The position numbers and the translations under genes were made by a program. Positions 1-8,277 of a DNA stretch of 64,000 nucleotides are shown in pieces (within the stretch, counting starts at the first letter, position 1; each line of letters starts with the position of its first letter). Location of the stretch: positions 434,001-498,000 of the forward strand of contig QKXI01000001.1 in the NCBI GenBank assembly GCA_003367665.1, written 5' to 3'. The notes beneath the pieces were generated by a model. The model saw nothing but the letters and a program-made list of their open reading frames with translations. It was not told the origin of the DNA and did no database searches. This DNA comes from Leifsonia sp. ku-ls (GTDB taxonomy: Bacteria > Actinomycetota > Actinomycetes > Actinomycetales > Microbacteriaceae).

Positions 1-76
1 CCGCGGCCGGGTAGCCGCCCACATCCCGGAAGTTGTAGGTGCCGTCGATCGGGATGCGCTGAGCGGTGGAGTCCAT
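1..76 (-). CDS. Protein tyrosine/serine phosphatase, N-terminal fragment (runs off the left edge)
   Basis: Only the first 25 codons are in the window, starting at the ATG at 76. They contain NFRDVGGYPAA at residues 15-25. An NFRD(V/L)GGY segment near the N terminus is characteristic of the bacterial tyrosine/serine phosphatase family related to dual-specificity phosphatases. The catalytic CX5R loop would lie outside the window, so activity cannot be judged. The gene is downstream of smpB on the same strand with a 23-base gap. The family call rests on this one motif. Confidence 0.6.
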   Translation of the reverse strand, partial: MDSTAQRIPIDGTYNFRDVGGYPAA

Positions 77-99
77 GGGCCTAGTCTCGCACCACCCGG

Positions 100-576
100 T
101 CACTCGCCCAGGTGGTTGCGGGTCGACATGGCCCGCTCGGCCTCGCGCTTGTCCTGCCGCTCGCGCAGCGCCTGACGCTTGTCGTACTCGCGCTTGCCCT
201 TCGCGACCGCGATCTCGACCTTCGCCCGGCCGTCGTTGAAGTAGATCGACAGCGGCACGATGGTGTAGCCGCCCTGCTTGACCTTGTTCTCGATCTTCAG
301 GATCTGCGCCTTGTGCAGCAGCAGCTTGCGCTTGCGGCGGGGCGCGTGGTTGTTCCACGTGCCGTCGGCGTACTCCGGGATGTGCACGGCGTCGAGCCAC
401 GCCTCGCCGCCGTCGACGAAGCCGTAGCCGTCGACCAGCGACGCCCGCCCCATCCGCAGCGACTTCACCTCGGTCCCGGTCAGCACGAGGCCGGCCTCGT
501 AGGTGTCCTCGATCGTGTAGTCGTGGCGCGCACGGCGATTGGTGGCCACGACCTTCTGGCCACGTTCCTTCGGCAC
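100..576 (-). CDS. smpB: SsrA-binding protein SmpB
   Basis: SmpB binds tmRNA and delivers it to stalled ribosomes for trans-translation in the cytoplasm. The 158-residue product has the family length and order: an N-terminal basic segment (residues 1-20), the core with [13 protein letters not shown] (about 29-41), [16 protein letters not shown], a [10 protein letters not shown] strand, and a basic helical tail with [10 protein letters not shown] that enters the decoding site. The start is a GTG at 576 preceded by GAGGAG, at good Shine-Dalgarno spacing. In many actinobacteria smpB follows ftsX directly; here about 2.9 kb of other genes lie between them. No tmRNA gene is visible in the window. 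Confidence 0.97.
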   Translation of the reverse strand: MPKERGQKVVATNRRARHDYTIEDTYEAGLVLTGTEVKSLRMGRASLVDGYGFVDGGEAWLDAVHIPEYADGTWNNHAPRRKRKLLLHKAQILKIENKVKQGGYTIVPLSIYFNDGRAKVEIAVAKGKREYDKRQALRERQDKREAERAMSTRNHLGE

Positions 577-638
577 AGCTCACTCCTCACGTCGGATCCG
601 GGATGCCGCCTCGCCGGTGCGCGAGGCAGCAGACCAGT

Positions 639-998
639 CTAGCGCAGGGCGGACGGATGCCCGCCGATCGTCTCGTCGACCCACCCGCGCAGGGCGGCCA
701 GCGGGACGGCGGCGCTCAGGCCGAGCGGCGTCAGCTCGTACTCGACGCGCGGCGGGACCTCGGCGTACACGGTCCGGGTGAGCAGGTCGTTCGCTTCCAG
801 TCGCTTGAGCGACGCGGACAGGACCTTCGGGCTGACTCCCTGGAGCCGGGAACGCAGCTCGCCGAAGCGCAGCGGGCCGTCCTCCAGCGCGCCGATGATG
901 AGCGCGGACCACTTGTTCGCCAGCAGGTCGAGCATGTCGCGGCAGGGGCACATCTCTGCGTAGACCGTGTTGCGCAGGTCGGCGTCGAGCGTTGTCAT
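639..998 (-). CDS. HxlR-family winged-helix transcriptional regulator
   Basis: The 119-residue protein begins at the ATG at 998; upstream in-frame codons would extend it into the divergent gene. It is a compact HxlR/MarR-like winged helix: CPCRDMLDLLANKWS (about 17-31), FGELRSRLQGVSPKVLSASLKRLE as the recognition region, and the wing YELTPLG. Cys17 and Cys19 sit where YodB/HypR-type HxlR proteins carry their redox- or quinone-sensing cysteine. The gene diverges from the alcohol dehydrogenase at 1070 across 71 bases containing an inverted repeat. This is the usual arrangement of an HxlR repressor next to the oxidoreductase it controls, so electrophile- or quinone-responsive control is inferred. 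Confidence 0.88.
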   Translation of the reverse strand: MTTLDADLRNTVYAEMCPCRDMLDLLANKWSALIIGALEDGPLRFGELRSRLQGVSPKVLSASLKRLEANDLLTRTVYAEVPPRVEYELTPLGLSAAVPLAALRGWVDETIGGHPSALR

Positions 999-1005
999 GG
1001 CCGCA

Positions 1006-1038
1006 ATAGTACCCGATGGGTAGCAATGGCCCTTGACG
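1006..1038. promoter_or_regulatory. Divergent promoter/operator between the HxlR gene and the dehydrogenase gene
   Basis: An inverted repeat TACCC-GAT-GGGTA lies at 1010-1022. Read leftward, TACTAT (complement of 1006-1011) is a plausible -10 for the regulator and overlaps the repeat. Read rightward, TTGACG (1033-1038) is a -35 for the dehydrogenase, with CAGGCT (1058-1063) as a weak -10 six bases before the ATG. Repressor binding at the repeat could control both directions; this is inference. Confidence 0.45.
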
Positions 1039-1069
1039 GTAACCACGTGCCCCCGGGCAGGCTGAGGCC

Positions 1070-2095
1070 ATGAACGAAGCGAACCCGTCGACCAACACCA
1101 TGATCGGCTACACCAGGAATCTCCCCGTGACCGATCCCGACGCCTTCGAGGTGCGCACCGCACCCGTCGCGCCACCCGCCGCCGGCGAGCTGCTGGTGCG
1201 GGTGGAGGCCGTCTCGGTCAACCCGGTGGATGTGAAGCAGCGCGCCGGCGCCCCCTCCCACGGCTTCCGGGTGCTCGGGTACGACGCTGCCGGCGTGGTC
1301 GAGGCCATCGGCGAGGGCGTGGACGGGTTCGCCGTGGGCGACGAGGTCTACTACGCCGGCAGCATCGGCCGCCCGGGCAGCGACCAGCGCTACCAGGCCG
1401 TGGAGGCGCGGCTGGTCGGCCACAAGCCGCGCACCGCGACCTTCGGCGACGCCGCATCGCTGCCCCTGACGGCGCTGACCGCCTGGGAGGCCGTCTTCGA
1501 CCGCCTCGGAATCACGGAGGAGTCGGAGGGCGACCTGCTGGTCGTCGGGGCGAGCGGCGGCGTCGGCAGCATCCTGCTACAGCTGGTCCGGGCGCGCGCC
1601 CCCCGCGTGCGGCTGATCGGCACCGCGAGCGCGCGCAACGCCGAGTGGGTGCGCAGCATGGGCGCGCACGAGCTCGTCGACCACAACGGCGACCTGGCCG
1701 CGCAGCTGCGCGCACTCGCGCCGAAGGGCGTCCGCTGGATCTTCACCGCGCACTCGAAGGGTCAGGAGCGGCTCTACGCGAGCGTCGCCGCACCGTTCGG
1801 CACGATCGTGGCGATCGACGACGGCCCGCGCGACATCGCGGTGCTCAAGGGCAAGAGCATCGGCTGGCTGTGGGAGCTCATGTTCACCGACCCGCTGCAC
1901 CGGCCCGGCTCCCGCCACCAGGCGTGGATCCTCGACCAGGTGGCCGACCTGGTCGACCGGGGCGTCGTCCGGCCGACCGTGACCGACCACCGCGGCCCCA
2001 TCTCACCCGAGTCGCTGCGCGCGGCCCACGCCGCCGTCGAGTCCGGCCGGGCGGTCGGCAAGGTCGTGCTGGAGGGGTGGGCCGACCCAGTCTGA
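1070..2095 (+). CDS. Zinc-type alcohol dehydrogenase / NADPH:quinone reductase family oxidoreductase
   Basis: The 341-residue product is a medium-chain dehydrogenase/reductase. It shows the GroES-like N-terminal fold with LVRVEAVSVNPVDVKQR and GYDAAGVVEAIGEGV, then a Rossmann domain with the dinucleotide loop VVGASGGVGSILLQL (about residues 160-174). No structural-zinc cysteine cluster is evident, which suits the quinone oxidoreductase (zeta-crystallin-like) branch. NAD(P)H-dependent reduction of a quinone or reactive carbonyl is likely, but the substrate is unknown. ATG 1070 sits six bases after a weak -10 (CAGGCT); an internal ATG at 1100 (MIGYTRN) matches the usual family N terminus and is an alternative. 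It diverges from an HxlR regulator. Confidence 0.88.
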   Translation: MNEANPSTNTMIGYTRNLPVTDPDAFEVRTAPVAPPAAGELLVRVEAVSVNPVDVKQRAGAPSHGFRVLGYDAAGVVEAIGEGVDGFAVGDEVYYAGSIGRPGSDQRYQAVEARLVGHKPRTATFGDAASLPLTALTAWEAVFDRLGITEESEGDLLVVGASGGVGSILLQLVRARAPRVRLIGTASARNAEWVRSMGAHELVDHNGDLAAQLRALAPKGVRWIFTAHSKGQERLYASVAAPFGTIVAIDDGPRDIAVLKGKSIGWLWELMFTDPLHRPGSRHQAWILDQVADLVDRGVVRPTVTDHRGPISPESLRAAHAAVESGRAVGKVVLEGWADPV

Positions 2096-2126
2096 GCTTC
2101 TTCCCGCGCCGCGGCCGGTCGTGTCG

Positions 2127-2330
2127 CTACGGCCCCGGCATCGGAGCGGGCGTCGCATCACGCATGCGGTCGTCGGTCCAGTAGTTCGGATCCTCCGACG
2201 GGTCCGCCGTGTGAACGGTCGAGCCCGAGTCGTCGACGTCCGGTCCGGACGGTGCGGCTCCCGCCTGGTGGCATCCCGCGAGGAGGCCGGCCAGGAGGGT
2301 CGACACCGCGATCGCTCTGGTTGCACGCAC
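2127..2330 (-). CDS. Small putative lipoprotein with YWTDDRM motif
   Basis: The 67-residue product has a short basic N terminus, a hydrophobic stretch and a lipobox LAGC ending at Cys19, so it is predicted to be exported and lipidated. The mature part is short, acidic and without a recognisable domain. Near its end it carries NYWTDDRMRDATP, closely matching DYWTEERMLAAIP in the propeptide region of the protease encoded just upstream. The gene follows the protease gene by 7 bases and is almost certainly cotranscribed. It may interact with the protease or be a remnant of a duplicated protease N terminus; the function is unknown. Confidence 0.65.
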   Translation of the reverse strand: MRATRAIAVSTLLAGLLAGCHQAGAAPSGPDVDDSGSTVHTADPSEDPNYWTDDRMRDATPAPMPGP

Positions 2331-2337
2331 GACGGGC

Positions 2338-3330
2338 CTACATGAGATCGAACATGGTCTTGACCCGCTCCGGGTTCGGAGTCGAGATCAACGCCGGAGT
2401 TCCGGACAGTGTCCGCCTCGAAGTCACCGCGTAGACGTAGCCCAGATTGTCGCCGATACGGGCACGCAGCCACGCCCCGCCGCTGGCTCCACCATTCATG
2501 TCGCAAACCAACTGAGCATCGTCATCGAAGGCAGACCGATCCGTCGTGGTCCCATCACAGTAATACGGAAGCTGGCCATTGTACTTTCCCTCCGCGGGGT
2601 AACCCCAGATGCGGACTCCCGCCATGCCCGTCCCGTAGCCCCAGGAGAGGCCGTTCCCGCCGACGACATCGACGATATTGCGGCCGCCAAGCGGAGCCAA
2701 GGTCAGAAACGCCTGATCGTGACTCCAAGCGCTGTCATTCTGCCAAGCCGTGAACGTCCGCGCCGTTGACCAACTCCACTTACCGTATGGCGCAGAGCCG
2801 TTGTAATAGGCCGGGACGAAGACGAGGTTGTCATGCCAGCCCTTCTTTGCCTCGTAGACACAGTGTCCGGCCGTCATGATCACGTTCTTCTTTGCGGAGT
2901 TGATCACCGACGCCGAGCACACGTAATTACCGCCTGCCCAGGTGTAGAACAGCTTGCCGGTAGTCGCGGGCACCGGAACCGCACGCGAGCGCGCGTCCTC
3001 GGGGACCGGATATACAGGGTCACTCGCATCCCCGGCCGGGCCCGATTCCGTGACTACCCCCATCTCCGAGCTCAGGTTGCGAGGTGCCAGCCCCTCATCC
3101 GGGACTTCGATATCCGTGGGAATCGCAGCGAGCATGCGCTCCTCGGTCCAGTAGTCATCGGCCGCCCCAGACCGGCTTCGGGCGGCGACGATCGCGGACG
3201 TAGCCCCATCGCCTTCTGGCGCTCCGGTCGTGGGCTCCGCCGCTACCAGGCCTGCGCCGGCAGCCACACTGACCACAACGGATACAACGGCGAGGACGAG
3301 GCCCGTCGTCAAACGCATTCCTCTGGACAC
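2338..3330 (-). CDS. Secreted trypsin-like (S1/V8-type) serine protease
   Basis: The 330-residue preproprotein has an N-terminal signal sequence (about residues 1-31), a propeptide with DYWTEERM near residue 60, and a chymotrypsin-fold domain from about residue 122. The triad is visible: His156 in TAGHC, Asp205 in SHDQAFL and Ser283 in GASGGAW, where the usual GDSGG is GASGG. Cysteines at 138 and 157, and at 258 and 276, could form disulfides. The enzyme should be extracellular; specificity cannot be read from the sequence. The gene is visibly less GC-rich than its neighbours and sits between ftsX and smpB, suggesting acquisition. An AT-rich upstream region carries a 12-base palindrome. Confidence 0.88.
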   Translation of the reverse strand: MSRGMRLTTGLVLAVVSVVVSVAAGAGLVAAEPTTGAPEGDGATSAIVAARSRSGAADDYWTEERMLAAIPTDIEVPDEGLAPRNLSSEMGVVTESGPAGDASDPVYPVPEDARSRAVPVPATTGKLFYTWAGGNYVCSASVINSAKKNVIMTAGHCVYEAKKGWHDNLVFVPAYYNGSAPYGKWSWSTARTFTAWQNDSAWSHDQAFLTLAPLGGRNIVDVVGGNGLSWGYGTGMAGVRIWGYPAEGKYNGQLPYYCDGTTTDRSAFDDDAQLVCDMNGGASGGAWLRARIGDNLGYVYAVTSRRTLSGTPALISTPNPERVKTMFDLM

Positions 3331-3375
3331 GGCTCTCCTTCTTGGATGAGCGAGCTTGGGTGTTCAAAGGCTACT

Positions 3376-3387
3376 GGAGATATCTCC
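3376..3387. promoter_or_regulatory. Perfect 12-base palindrome upstream of the protease gene
   Basis: GGAGATATCTCC is a perfect palindrome starting 45 bases before the protease start codon, inside the most AT-rich stretch of the area (about 3370-3440). That stretch presumably holds the promoter of the protease-lipoprotein pair. The palindrome is a candidate operator for a dimeric regulator; no regulator is encoded nearby on this strand. Confidence 0.4.
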
Positions 3388-3525
3388 CCACAAAAATATT
3401 TGCATTCGAGTTCTTATAGCCAGATTCGTCAGATTGTACAGGCGAGGCCCCGCGACATCGGTGCTCCGTCTCCTAGCGCGTGCCGCCAAGCCACGCCCCG
3501 ACTCGCTGGGCGCCGGCGCTCCGGC

Positions 3526-4431
3526 CTAGACCTTCAGGTACCGCTTGATCGCGAAGTTCGCGGACGCCGCGGCCAGCACGACGCCGATCACCACCAGGAT
3601 GGGGATGACCAGCCAGGCCTGCTCCATCCCGACGAAGTTGATCGACTGGATGCGCTCGCTCAGGTAGCCGCGCACGAAGAACTGCACGCCGAGGCCGATC
3701 ACGACCGAGGCCAGGATCGAGCCGACCAGCGCCGCGATCACGCCCTCGATGATGAACGGGGTCTGGATGAAGCGGTTCGACGCCCCCACCAACCGCATGA
3801 TCCCGATCTCCCGTCGACGCGAGAAGGCCGAGAGCCGGATCGTGGTCGCGATCAGCAGCACGGCCGCGACGAGCATCAGGGCGGCGATGCCGATGGCCGT
3901 GTAGCTGGCGGCGTTGAGGATGCTGAAGATCTGGTCCAGGTAGCTGCGCTGGTCGACCACGCTCTGCACCCCGGCCGCGCCGGAGAGGGTCTCGGTGAGC
4001 ACGGCCGACTGGTTCGGGTCTTTGAGGTTCACCCAGAACGTCTGCGGGATCATGTCCGGCGTGACGAAGTCGGCGATCTGGTTGCCCTTGAACTGCTGCT
4101 TGAACTGCTCGTAGCCCTGCTTCTGGTCCTGGAAGTAGAACTTCTGGATGTAGGGCGACAGCTCCGGGGACTCCAGCTGCTTCTTGACCGCCTCGACGGT
4201 CTGGTCGCTCGCCGGGCCGCTCGCGCAGTTGTCGGTCGGGGTGCACAGGTAGACGGCCACCTGCGCGCGGTCGTACCAGTAGGTCTTCATCTGGCCGATC
4301 TGCAGCTGCAGCAGCACGGCGGTGCCGACGAAGGTCAGCGAGATGAAGGTCACGAGCACCACGGAGACGACCATGGAGAGGTTGCGGCGGAGGCCGTTGC
4401 CGACCTCCGACCAGATGAGTCCGAATCTCAT
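3526..4431 (-). CDS. ftsX: Cell division protein FtsX
   Basis: FtsX is the membrane subunit of the FtsEX complex, which couples cytosolic ATP hydrolysis to activation of peptidoglycan hydrolases at the septum. The 301-residue protein has the expected topology: a cytoplasmic N terminus starting [17 protein letters not shown], a first membrane helix (about 20-42), a large extracellular domain (about 45-165) with two cysteines in LCTPTDNCA, and three more helices after about 175, with [17 protein letters not shown] in the cytoplasmic loop. Its ATG overlaps the ftsE stop codon (ATGA, 4428-4431), indicating translational coupling. Confidence 0.97.
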   Translation of the reverse strand: MRFGLIWSEVGNGLRRNLSMVVSVVLVTFISLTFVGTAVLLQLQIGQMKTYWYDRAQVAVYLCTPTDNCASGPASDQTVEAVKKQLESPELSPYIQKFYFQDQKQGYEQFKQQFKGNQIADFVTPDMIPQTFWVNLKDPNQSAVLTETLSGAAGVQSVVDQRSYLDQIFSILNAASYTAIGIAALMLVAAVLLIATTIRLSAFSRRREIGIMRLVGASNRFIQTPFIIEGVIAALVGSILASVVIGLGVQFFVRGYLSERIQSINFVGMEQAWLVIPILVVIGVVLAAASANFAIKRYLKV

Positions 4432-5624
4432 TTCGTCGGCCCCACATTCTGGTCGCCGTCACGGTCGGAGCCCTCGCGGAGTCCGCTGAGGTCGAGGTTG
4501 GCCGTGAAGTTGAGGTGGTCGGGCAGCTCCGGGGAGGAGGGCGCTGGCGGGACGGGCGCGGTCGCGAACTGTTGCGGCGGCGGGTAGGCGGACGGCTGCG
4601 GCGCGGTGGGCTGCTGGGCGGGAGGTGCGTACGGCTGCTGGGCGGCCGGCTGCTGGGCGGCCGGCTGCGGCTGTGCCGCGGGCGGCTGTTCCGCAGGCTG
4701 CTGCGCCGGCGACGTGTACGGCCGCTGCTCCGGGTATGCCGCGGGCGCCGCGTACGGCTGCACCGGCGCCGTGTGCTGCGGCACCGACACCGGGGCCGTC
4801 GGCGTCGACGTCGGCGCGTGCGGGCGGGTCATCGGCGCCTCCGCCGCGACGTGCGAGCCGGCGGCCGCCCCGGCGAACACCGGGGTCGCCGCGGAGACGG
4901 GCTCGTCGCGCTGCAGCGGCTGGGCGACCGGGATGGCGGCGGTGAAGCCGTAACCGCCGTGCCGCTCGTCTCGCACGATCTGGCCGCCGACCAGCTCGAT
5001 CACGCGGCGCTTCATCTGGTCGACGATCGCCGCCTCGTGGGTCGCCATGAGCACCGTCGTGCCGCCGGCGTTGATGCGCTCGAGCACGGCCATGATGCCG
5101 GCGCTCGTGGCGGGGTCCAGGTTTCCGGTGGGCTCGTCGGCGAGCAGCACCTGCGGCTTGTTCACGACCGCGCGGGCGATCGCGACACGCTGCTGCTCAC
5201 CGCCGGAGAGCTCGTGCGGGAGGCGCTGCGCCTTGCCGTCGAGGCCGACCATCTTGAGCACGTCGGGCACGGCCTCCTGGATGAAGCCGCGCGACTTGCC
5301 GATCACCTGCAGCGTGAAGGCGACGTTCTGGAAGACCGTCTTGTTCGGGAGCAGGCGGAAGTCCTGGAAGACGACGCCGATGTTGCGGCGGAAGTAGGGG
5401 ACCTTGCGGGACGAGATCGTGCCGAGGTCCTGCCCCAGCACGTGGATCTTGCCCTTGGTCGGCTTCTCCTCTTTGAGGATGAGGCGCAGGCAGCTGGACT
5501 TGCCCGACCCCGACGCGCCGACGAGGAAGACGAACTCTCCGCGCAGCACTTCGAGGTTGATGCCGTTCAGCGCCGGGCGCGCAGTGCCCGGGTACTGCTT
5601 GGATACGTGTTCGAACCGGATCAT
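4428..5624 (-). CDS. ftsE: Cell division ATP-binding protein FtsE with long Pro/Gln/Ala-rich C-terminal extension
   Basis: Residues 1-230 form a complete FtsE ABC ATPase: Walker [10 protein letters not shown] (about 36-44), signature LSGGEQQR, Walker B VLLADEP and switch histidine in ATHE. FtsE usually ends there; this protein continues for about 170 residues of low-complexity Pro, Gln, Ala and Tyr-rich sequence, closing with a short acidic segment containing [17 protein letters not shown]. The tail is presumably disordered and may bind another divisome component (inference). A TAGTCT box lies nine bases before the ATG at 5624, suggesting a near-leaderless transcript. The 3' end overlaps ftsX by four bases. 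Confidence 0.95.
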   Translation of the reverse strand: MIRFEHVSKQYPGTARPALNGINLEVLRGEFVFLVGASGSGKSSCLRLILKEEKPTKGKIHVLGQDLGTISSRKVPYFRRNIGVVFQDFRLLPNKTVFQNVAFTLQVIGKSRGFIQEAVPDVLKMVGLDGKAQRLPHELSGGEQQRVAIARAVVNKPQVLLADEPTGNLDPATSAGIMAVLERINAGGTTVLMATHEAAIVDQMKRRVIELVGGQIVRDERHGGYGFTAAIPVAQPLQRDEPVSAATPVFAGAAAGSHVAAEAPMTRPHAPTSTPTAPVSVPQHTAPVQPYAAPAAYPEQRPYTSPAQQPAEQPPAAQPQPAAQQPAAQQPYAPPAQQPTAPQPSAYPPPQQFATAPVPPAPSSPELPDHLNFTANLDLSGLREGSDRDGDQNVGPTK

Positions 5625-5633
5625 GACTGTTCG

Positions 5634-5639
5634 AGACTA
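5634..5639 (-). promoter_or_regulatory. -10 element of the ftsE-ftsX transcript
   Basis: TAGTCT on the minus strand ends nine bases before the ftsE ATG. That spacing would give a transcript with zero to three untranslated bases, matching the pattern seen repeatedly in this window. Confidence 0.5.
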
Positions 5640-5751
5640 AGCAGTCGCGCGCCGATCCGCAGTAGCGACATGCCCGGCGAGGCCAAGCCTGACAGCGAGC
5701 CGGACGGCCGCCGGACGTCGCCTCTGCCGCAGCTGTGGCGCGCGTCCCGCG

Positions 5752-6870
5752 TCAGGCGTCGGCGTCGGCCTTGTTGCCCGCGCGCCAGCGGATGCCCGCC
5801 GCGATGAACCCGTCGAGGTCGCCGTCGAAGACCGCGCTGGGGTTGCCGGACTCGTAGCCCGTGCGGAGGTCCTTCACCAGCTGCTGGCCGTAGAGGAAGT
5901 AGGAGCGCATCTGGTCGCCCCAGCTCGCGGTGATGGTGCCGGCGAGCTCCTTCTTCTTGGCGGCCTCCTCCTCTTTCTGCAGCAGCAGCAGGCGGGTCTG
6001 GAGGACGCGCATGGCGGCGGCGCGGTTCTGGATCTGCGACTTCTCGTTCTGCATCGAGACGACGAGGCCGGTCGGGAGGTGGGTGATGCGCACCGCCGAG
6101 TCGGTCGTGTTGACCGACTGGCCGCCCGGGCCGGAGGAGCGGAAGACGTCGACCCGGATGTCGCCCTCGGGGATCTCGACCTCGGTCGCCTCCTCCATGA
6201 GCGGGATGACCTCGACCGCCGCGAACGACGTCTGCCGCTTGTCGGCCGAGCCGAACGGGCTGATGCGCGCGAGCCGGTGCGTCCCGGCCTCCACGGAGAG
6301 CGTGCCGAAGGCGTACGGAGCGTCCACCTCGAAGGTCGCGGACTTGATGCCGGCCCCCTCGGCGTAGGACGTGTCCATCACCTTCACCGGGTACTTGTGC
6401 TGCTCGGCCCAGCGCAGGTACATGCGCAGGAGCATCTCGGCGAAGTCGGTGGCGTCGTCGCCGCCGGCGCCCGAGCGGATGGTGACGATCGCCGCGCGCT
6501 CGTCGTACTCGCCGCTCAGCAGGGTCTGCACCTCGAGGTCGCCGAGCGCCGTCTGCAGCGACTGCAGCTCGGCGCGCGCCTCGGCGGCGGACTCCTCGTC
6601 GTCGGCCTCATTGGCCAGCTCGACCAGCACCTCCAGGTCGTCGAGCCGCTGCTCGATCGCGGTGATGCGCGAGAGCTCCGCCTGGCGGTGGCTGAGCGCG
6701 CTGGTCACCTTCTGCGCGTTGGCGGTGTCGTCCCAGAGGTCGGGCGCGCCGGCCTGCTCGCTGAGCTCGGCGATCTCGGCGCGCAGCTTCGGCACGTCGA
6801 CGACCGCGGTGATGTCGGAGAAGGTGGAGCGCAGGTCCGCGATCTGGGAGGAGAGGTCGAGTTCGATCAT
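5752..6870 (-). CDS. prfB: Peptide chain release factor 2
   Basis: RF2 recognises UGA and UAA stop codons and triggers peptide release. The 372-residue product has an N-terminal coiled-coil domain, the RF2-type stop-recognition tripeptide SPF at 204-206, and the catalytic GGQ at 249-251 in [17 protein letters not shown]. The reading frame is continuous from the ATG at 6870, so the autoregulatory +1 frameshift known from Escherichia coli prfB is absent, as usual in high-GC actinobacteria. It is 127 bases upstream of ftsE on the same strand, matching the conserved prfB-ftsE-ftsX order. Confidence 0.97.
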   Translation of the reverse strand: MIELDLSSQIADLRSTFSDITAVVDVPKLRAEIAELSEQAGAPDLWDDTANAQKVTSALSHRQAELSRITAIEQRLDDLEVLVELANEADDEESAAEARAELQSLQTALGDLEVQTLLSGEYDERAAIVTIRSGAGGDDATDFAEMLLRMYLRWAEQHKYPVKVMDTSYAEGAGIKSATFEVDAPYAFGTLSVEAGTHRLARISPFGSADKRQTSFAAVEVIPLMEEATEVEIPEGDIRVDVFRSSGPGGQSVNTTDSAVRITHLPTGLVVSMQNEKSQIQNRAAAMRVLQTRLLLLQKEEEAAKKKELAGTITASWGDQMRSYFLYGQQLVKDLRTGYESGNPSAVFDGDLDGFIAAGIRWRAGNKADADA

Positions 6871-6948
6871 GTCGGCATCCAGCCTACCGGCCCGCGCCCG
6901 ATGGCCGGGCGGCAGCGCCCTCCGGGAAAGTTGTACGGTGTTAACGAC

Positions 6949-8214
6949 ATGACTTCCGACGAGCGCCCGTTCAGCTTCCGCTCCGTCGCCCTCGCCGCCT
7001 TCCTCCCGACCCTGCTGTTCTCGATCGGGGAAGGGGCGATCATCCCGATCATCCCCGTGGCCGCCGGCAACCTCGGCGCGAGCCTGGCGATGGCCGGCTT
7101 CATCGCGTCCATGGTGATGCTCGGCGAGCTGGCGGGCGACATCCCGAGCGGCTGGGTGGTCTCGCGCGTCGGCGAGCGCACCTCGATGATCGGGGCGGCG
7201 GTCGTCGCCGTCGCCGGCGTCGCCGTGTGCCTGCTCGCGCCGAACTACTGGGTGCTGATGGCCGGCATCTTCCTCGTCGGGATCGCGACCGCCGTCTTCG
7301 CGCTCGCCCGCCACGCCTTCATGACCTCGTACGTCCCCGCCCAATACCGGGCCCGGGCGCTGTCGACGCTCGGCGGCATCTTCCGGGCCGGCTGGTTCGT
7401 CGGCCCGCTCATCGCCTCGGCGGTCATCAGCGTGACCGGCTCCACGCAGTCGGTGTTCTGGATCTTCATCGTCAGCTGCCTCGGCTCGGTCGTGGTGCTG
7501 CTCCTGTTGCCCGACCCGGAGAAGATGTTCGGCCCTTCCGCCCGCATCACCGACGAGCGCGGCGAGCGGGTGACCGAGGGCGAGGAGGACGCCGAGGAGC
7601 GCACGCACGGGCTGTTCCGCACCATCTGGTCGTTCCGCGAGGTGCTGCTCCGGATGGGCGCCGGCGTCTCGCTGGTCGCCGCGATCCGTTCGGCGCGCAC
7701 AGTGCTGATGCCGCTCTGGGCCGTGTCCATCGGGCTGAGCGAGTCGAACACGGCGCTCATCATCGGCATCGCCGGCGCCGTCGATTTCGCCCTGTTCTAC
7801 GCCAGCGGCCAGATCATGGACCGGTTCGGCCGGATGTGGAGCGCCATCCCGTCGATGCTCGGCCTCGGGACCGGGTTCGTCGTGCTCGCCTTCTCGCACG
7901 ACCTGCCGTCGAATGTCGCCTGGTACATCGGCGTCTCGCTGTTCCTGTCCGTCGCGAACGGCATCGGCTCCGGCATCGTGATGACGCTCGGCGCCGACCT
8001 CGCGCCGAAGGACCACCCGGCGCCGTTCCTCGGGGCCTGGCGGTTCTCGGCCGACGCCGGGCAGGCGGCCGCTCCGCTGTTCGTGTCGCTGCTGACCGCG
8101 CTCGTGTCGATCTCGTTCGCCAGCGGAGTGATCGGCGCGCTCGGACTGCTGGGCGCCGGGATGCTGGCGCGGTACATCCCGCGCTACGTCCCGCGGAAGG
8201 CGCGCCCGGCCTGA
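6949..8214 (+). CDS. Major facilitator superfamily transporter
   Basis: The 421-residue protein shows about 12 hydrophobic helices in two halves, joined by a charged cytoplasmic loop (about residues 190-225, rich in Glu and Arg). An MFS signature-like loop between helices 2 and 3 reads [18 protein letters not shown], and the second half repeats it with [14 protein letters not shown]. This fits a proton-coupled efflux permease; the substrate is unknown. The ATG at 6949 is nine bases after TACGGT, and the gene diverges from prfB. No regulator adjoins it. Confidence 0.88.
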   Translation: MTSDERPFSFRSVALAAFLPTLLFSIGEGAIIPIIPVAAGNLGASLAMAGFIASMVMLGELAGDIPSGWVVSRVGERTSMIGAAVVAVAGVAVCLLAPNYWVLMAGIFLVGIATAVFALARHAFMTSYVPAQYRARALSTLGGIFRAGWFVGPLIASAVISVTGSTQSVFWIFIVSCLGSVVVLLLLPDPEKMFGPSARITDERGERVTEGEEDAEERTHGLFRTIWSFREVLLRMGAGVSLVAAIRSARTVLMPLWAVSIGLSESNTALIIGIAGAVDFALFYASGQIMDRFGRMWSAIPSMLGLGTGFVVLAFSHDLPSNVAWYIGVSLFLSVANGIGSGIVMTLGADLAPKDHPAPFLGAWRFSADAGQAAAPLFVSLLTALVSISFASGVIGALGLLGAGMLARYIPRYVPRKARPA

Positions 8215-8277
8215 GCGGGAATACCCTCGGGACGCGTCGCGCTAGCATCCATGCAGACGCATGAATCGAGGGATGAC

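Noticed and set aside
1-600. tmRNA (ssrA) gene next to smpB
   Set aside because: No tRNA-like ends or tag-coding region are visible on either side of smpB within the window.
2833-4587. Long open frame opposite the protease, ftsX and ftsE
   Set aside because: It is an Arg/Asp/Gly-rich shadow of well-identified genes on the other strand. Several similar frames of 300-1000 codons occur across the window for the same GC-bias reason.
5752-6870. Programmed +1 frameshift in prfB
   Set aside because: The frame is open from the ATG at 6870 without an in-frame UGA.
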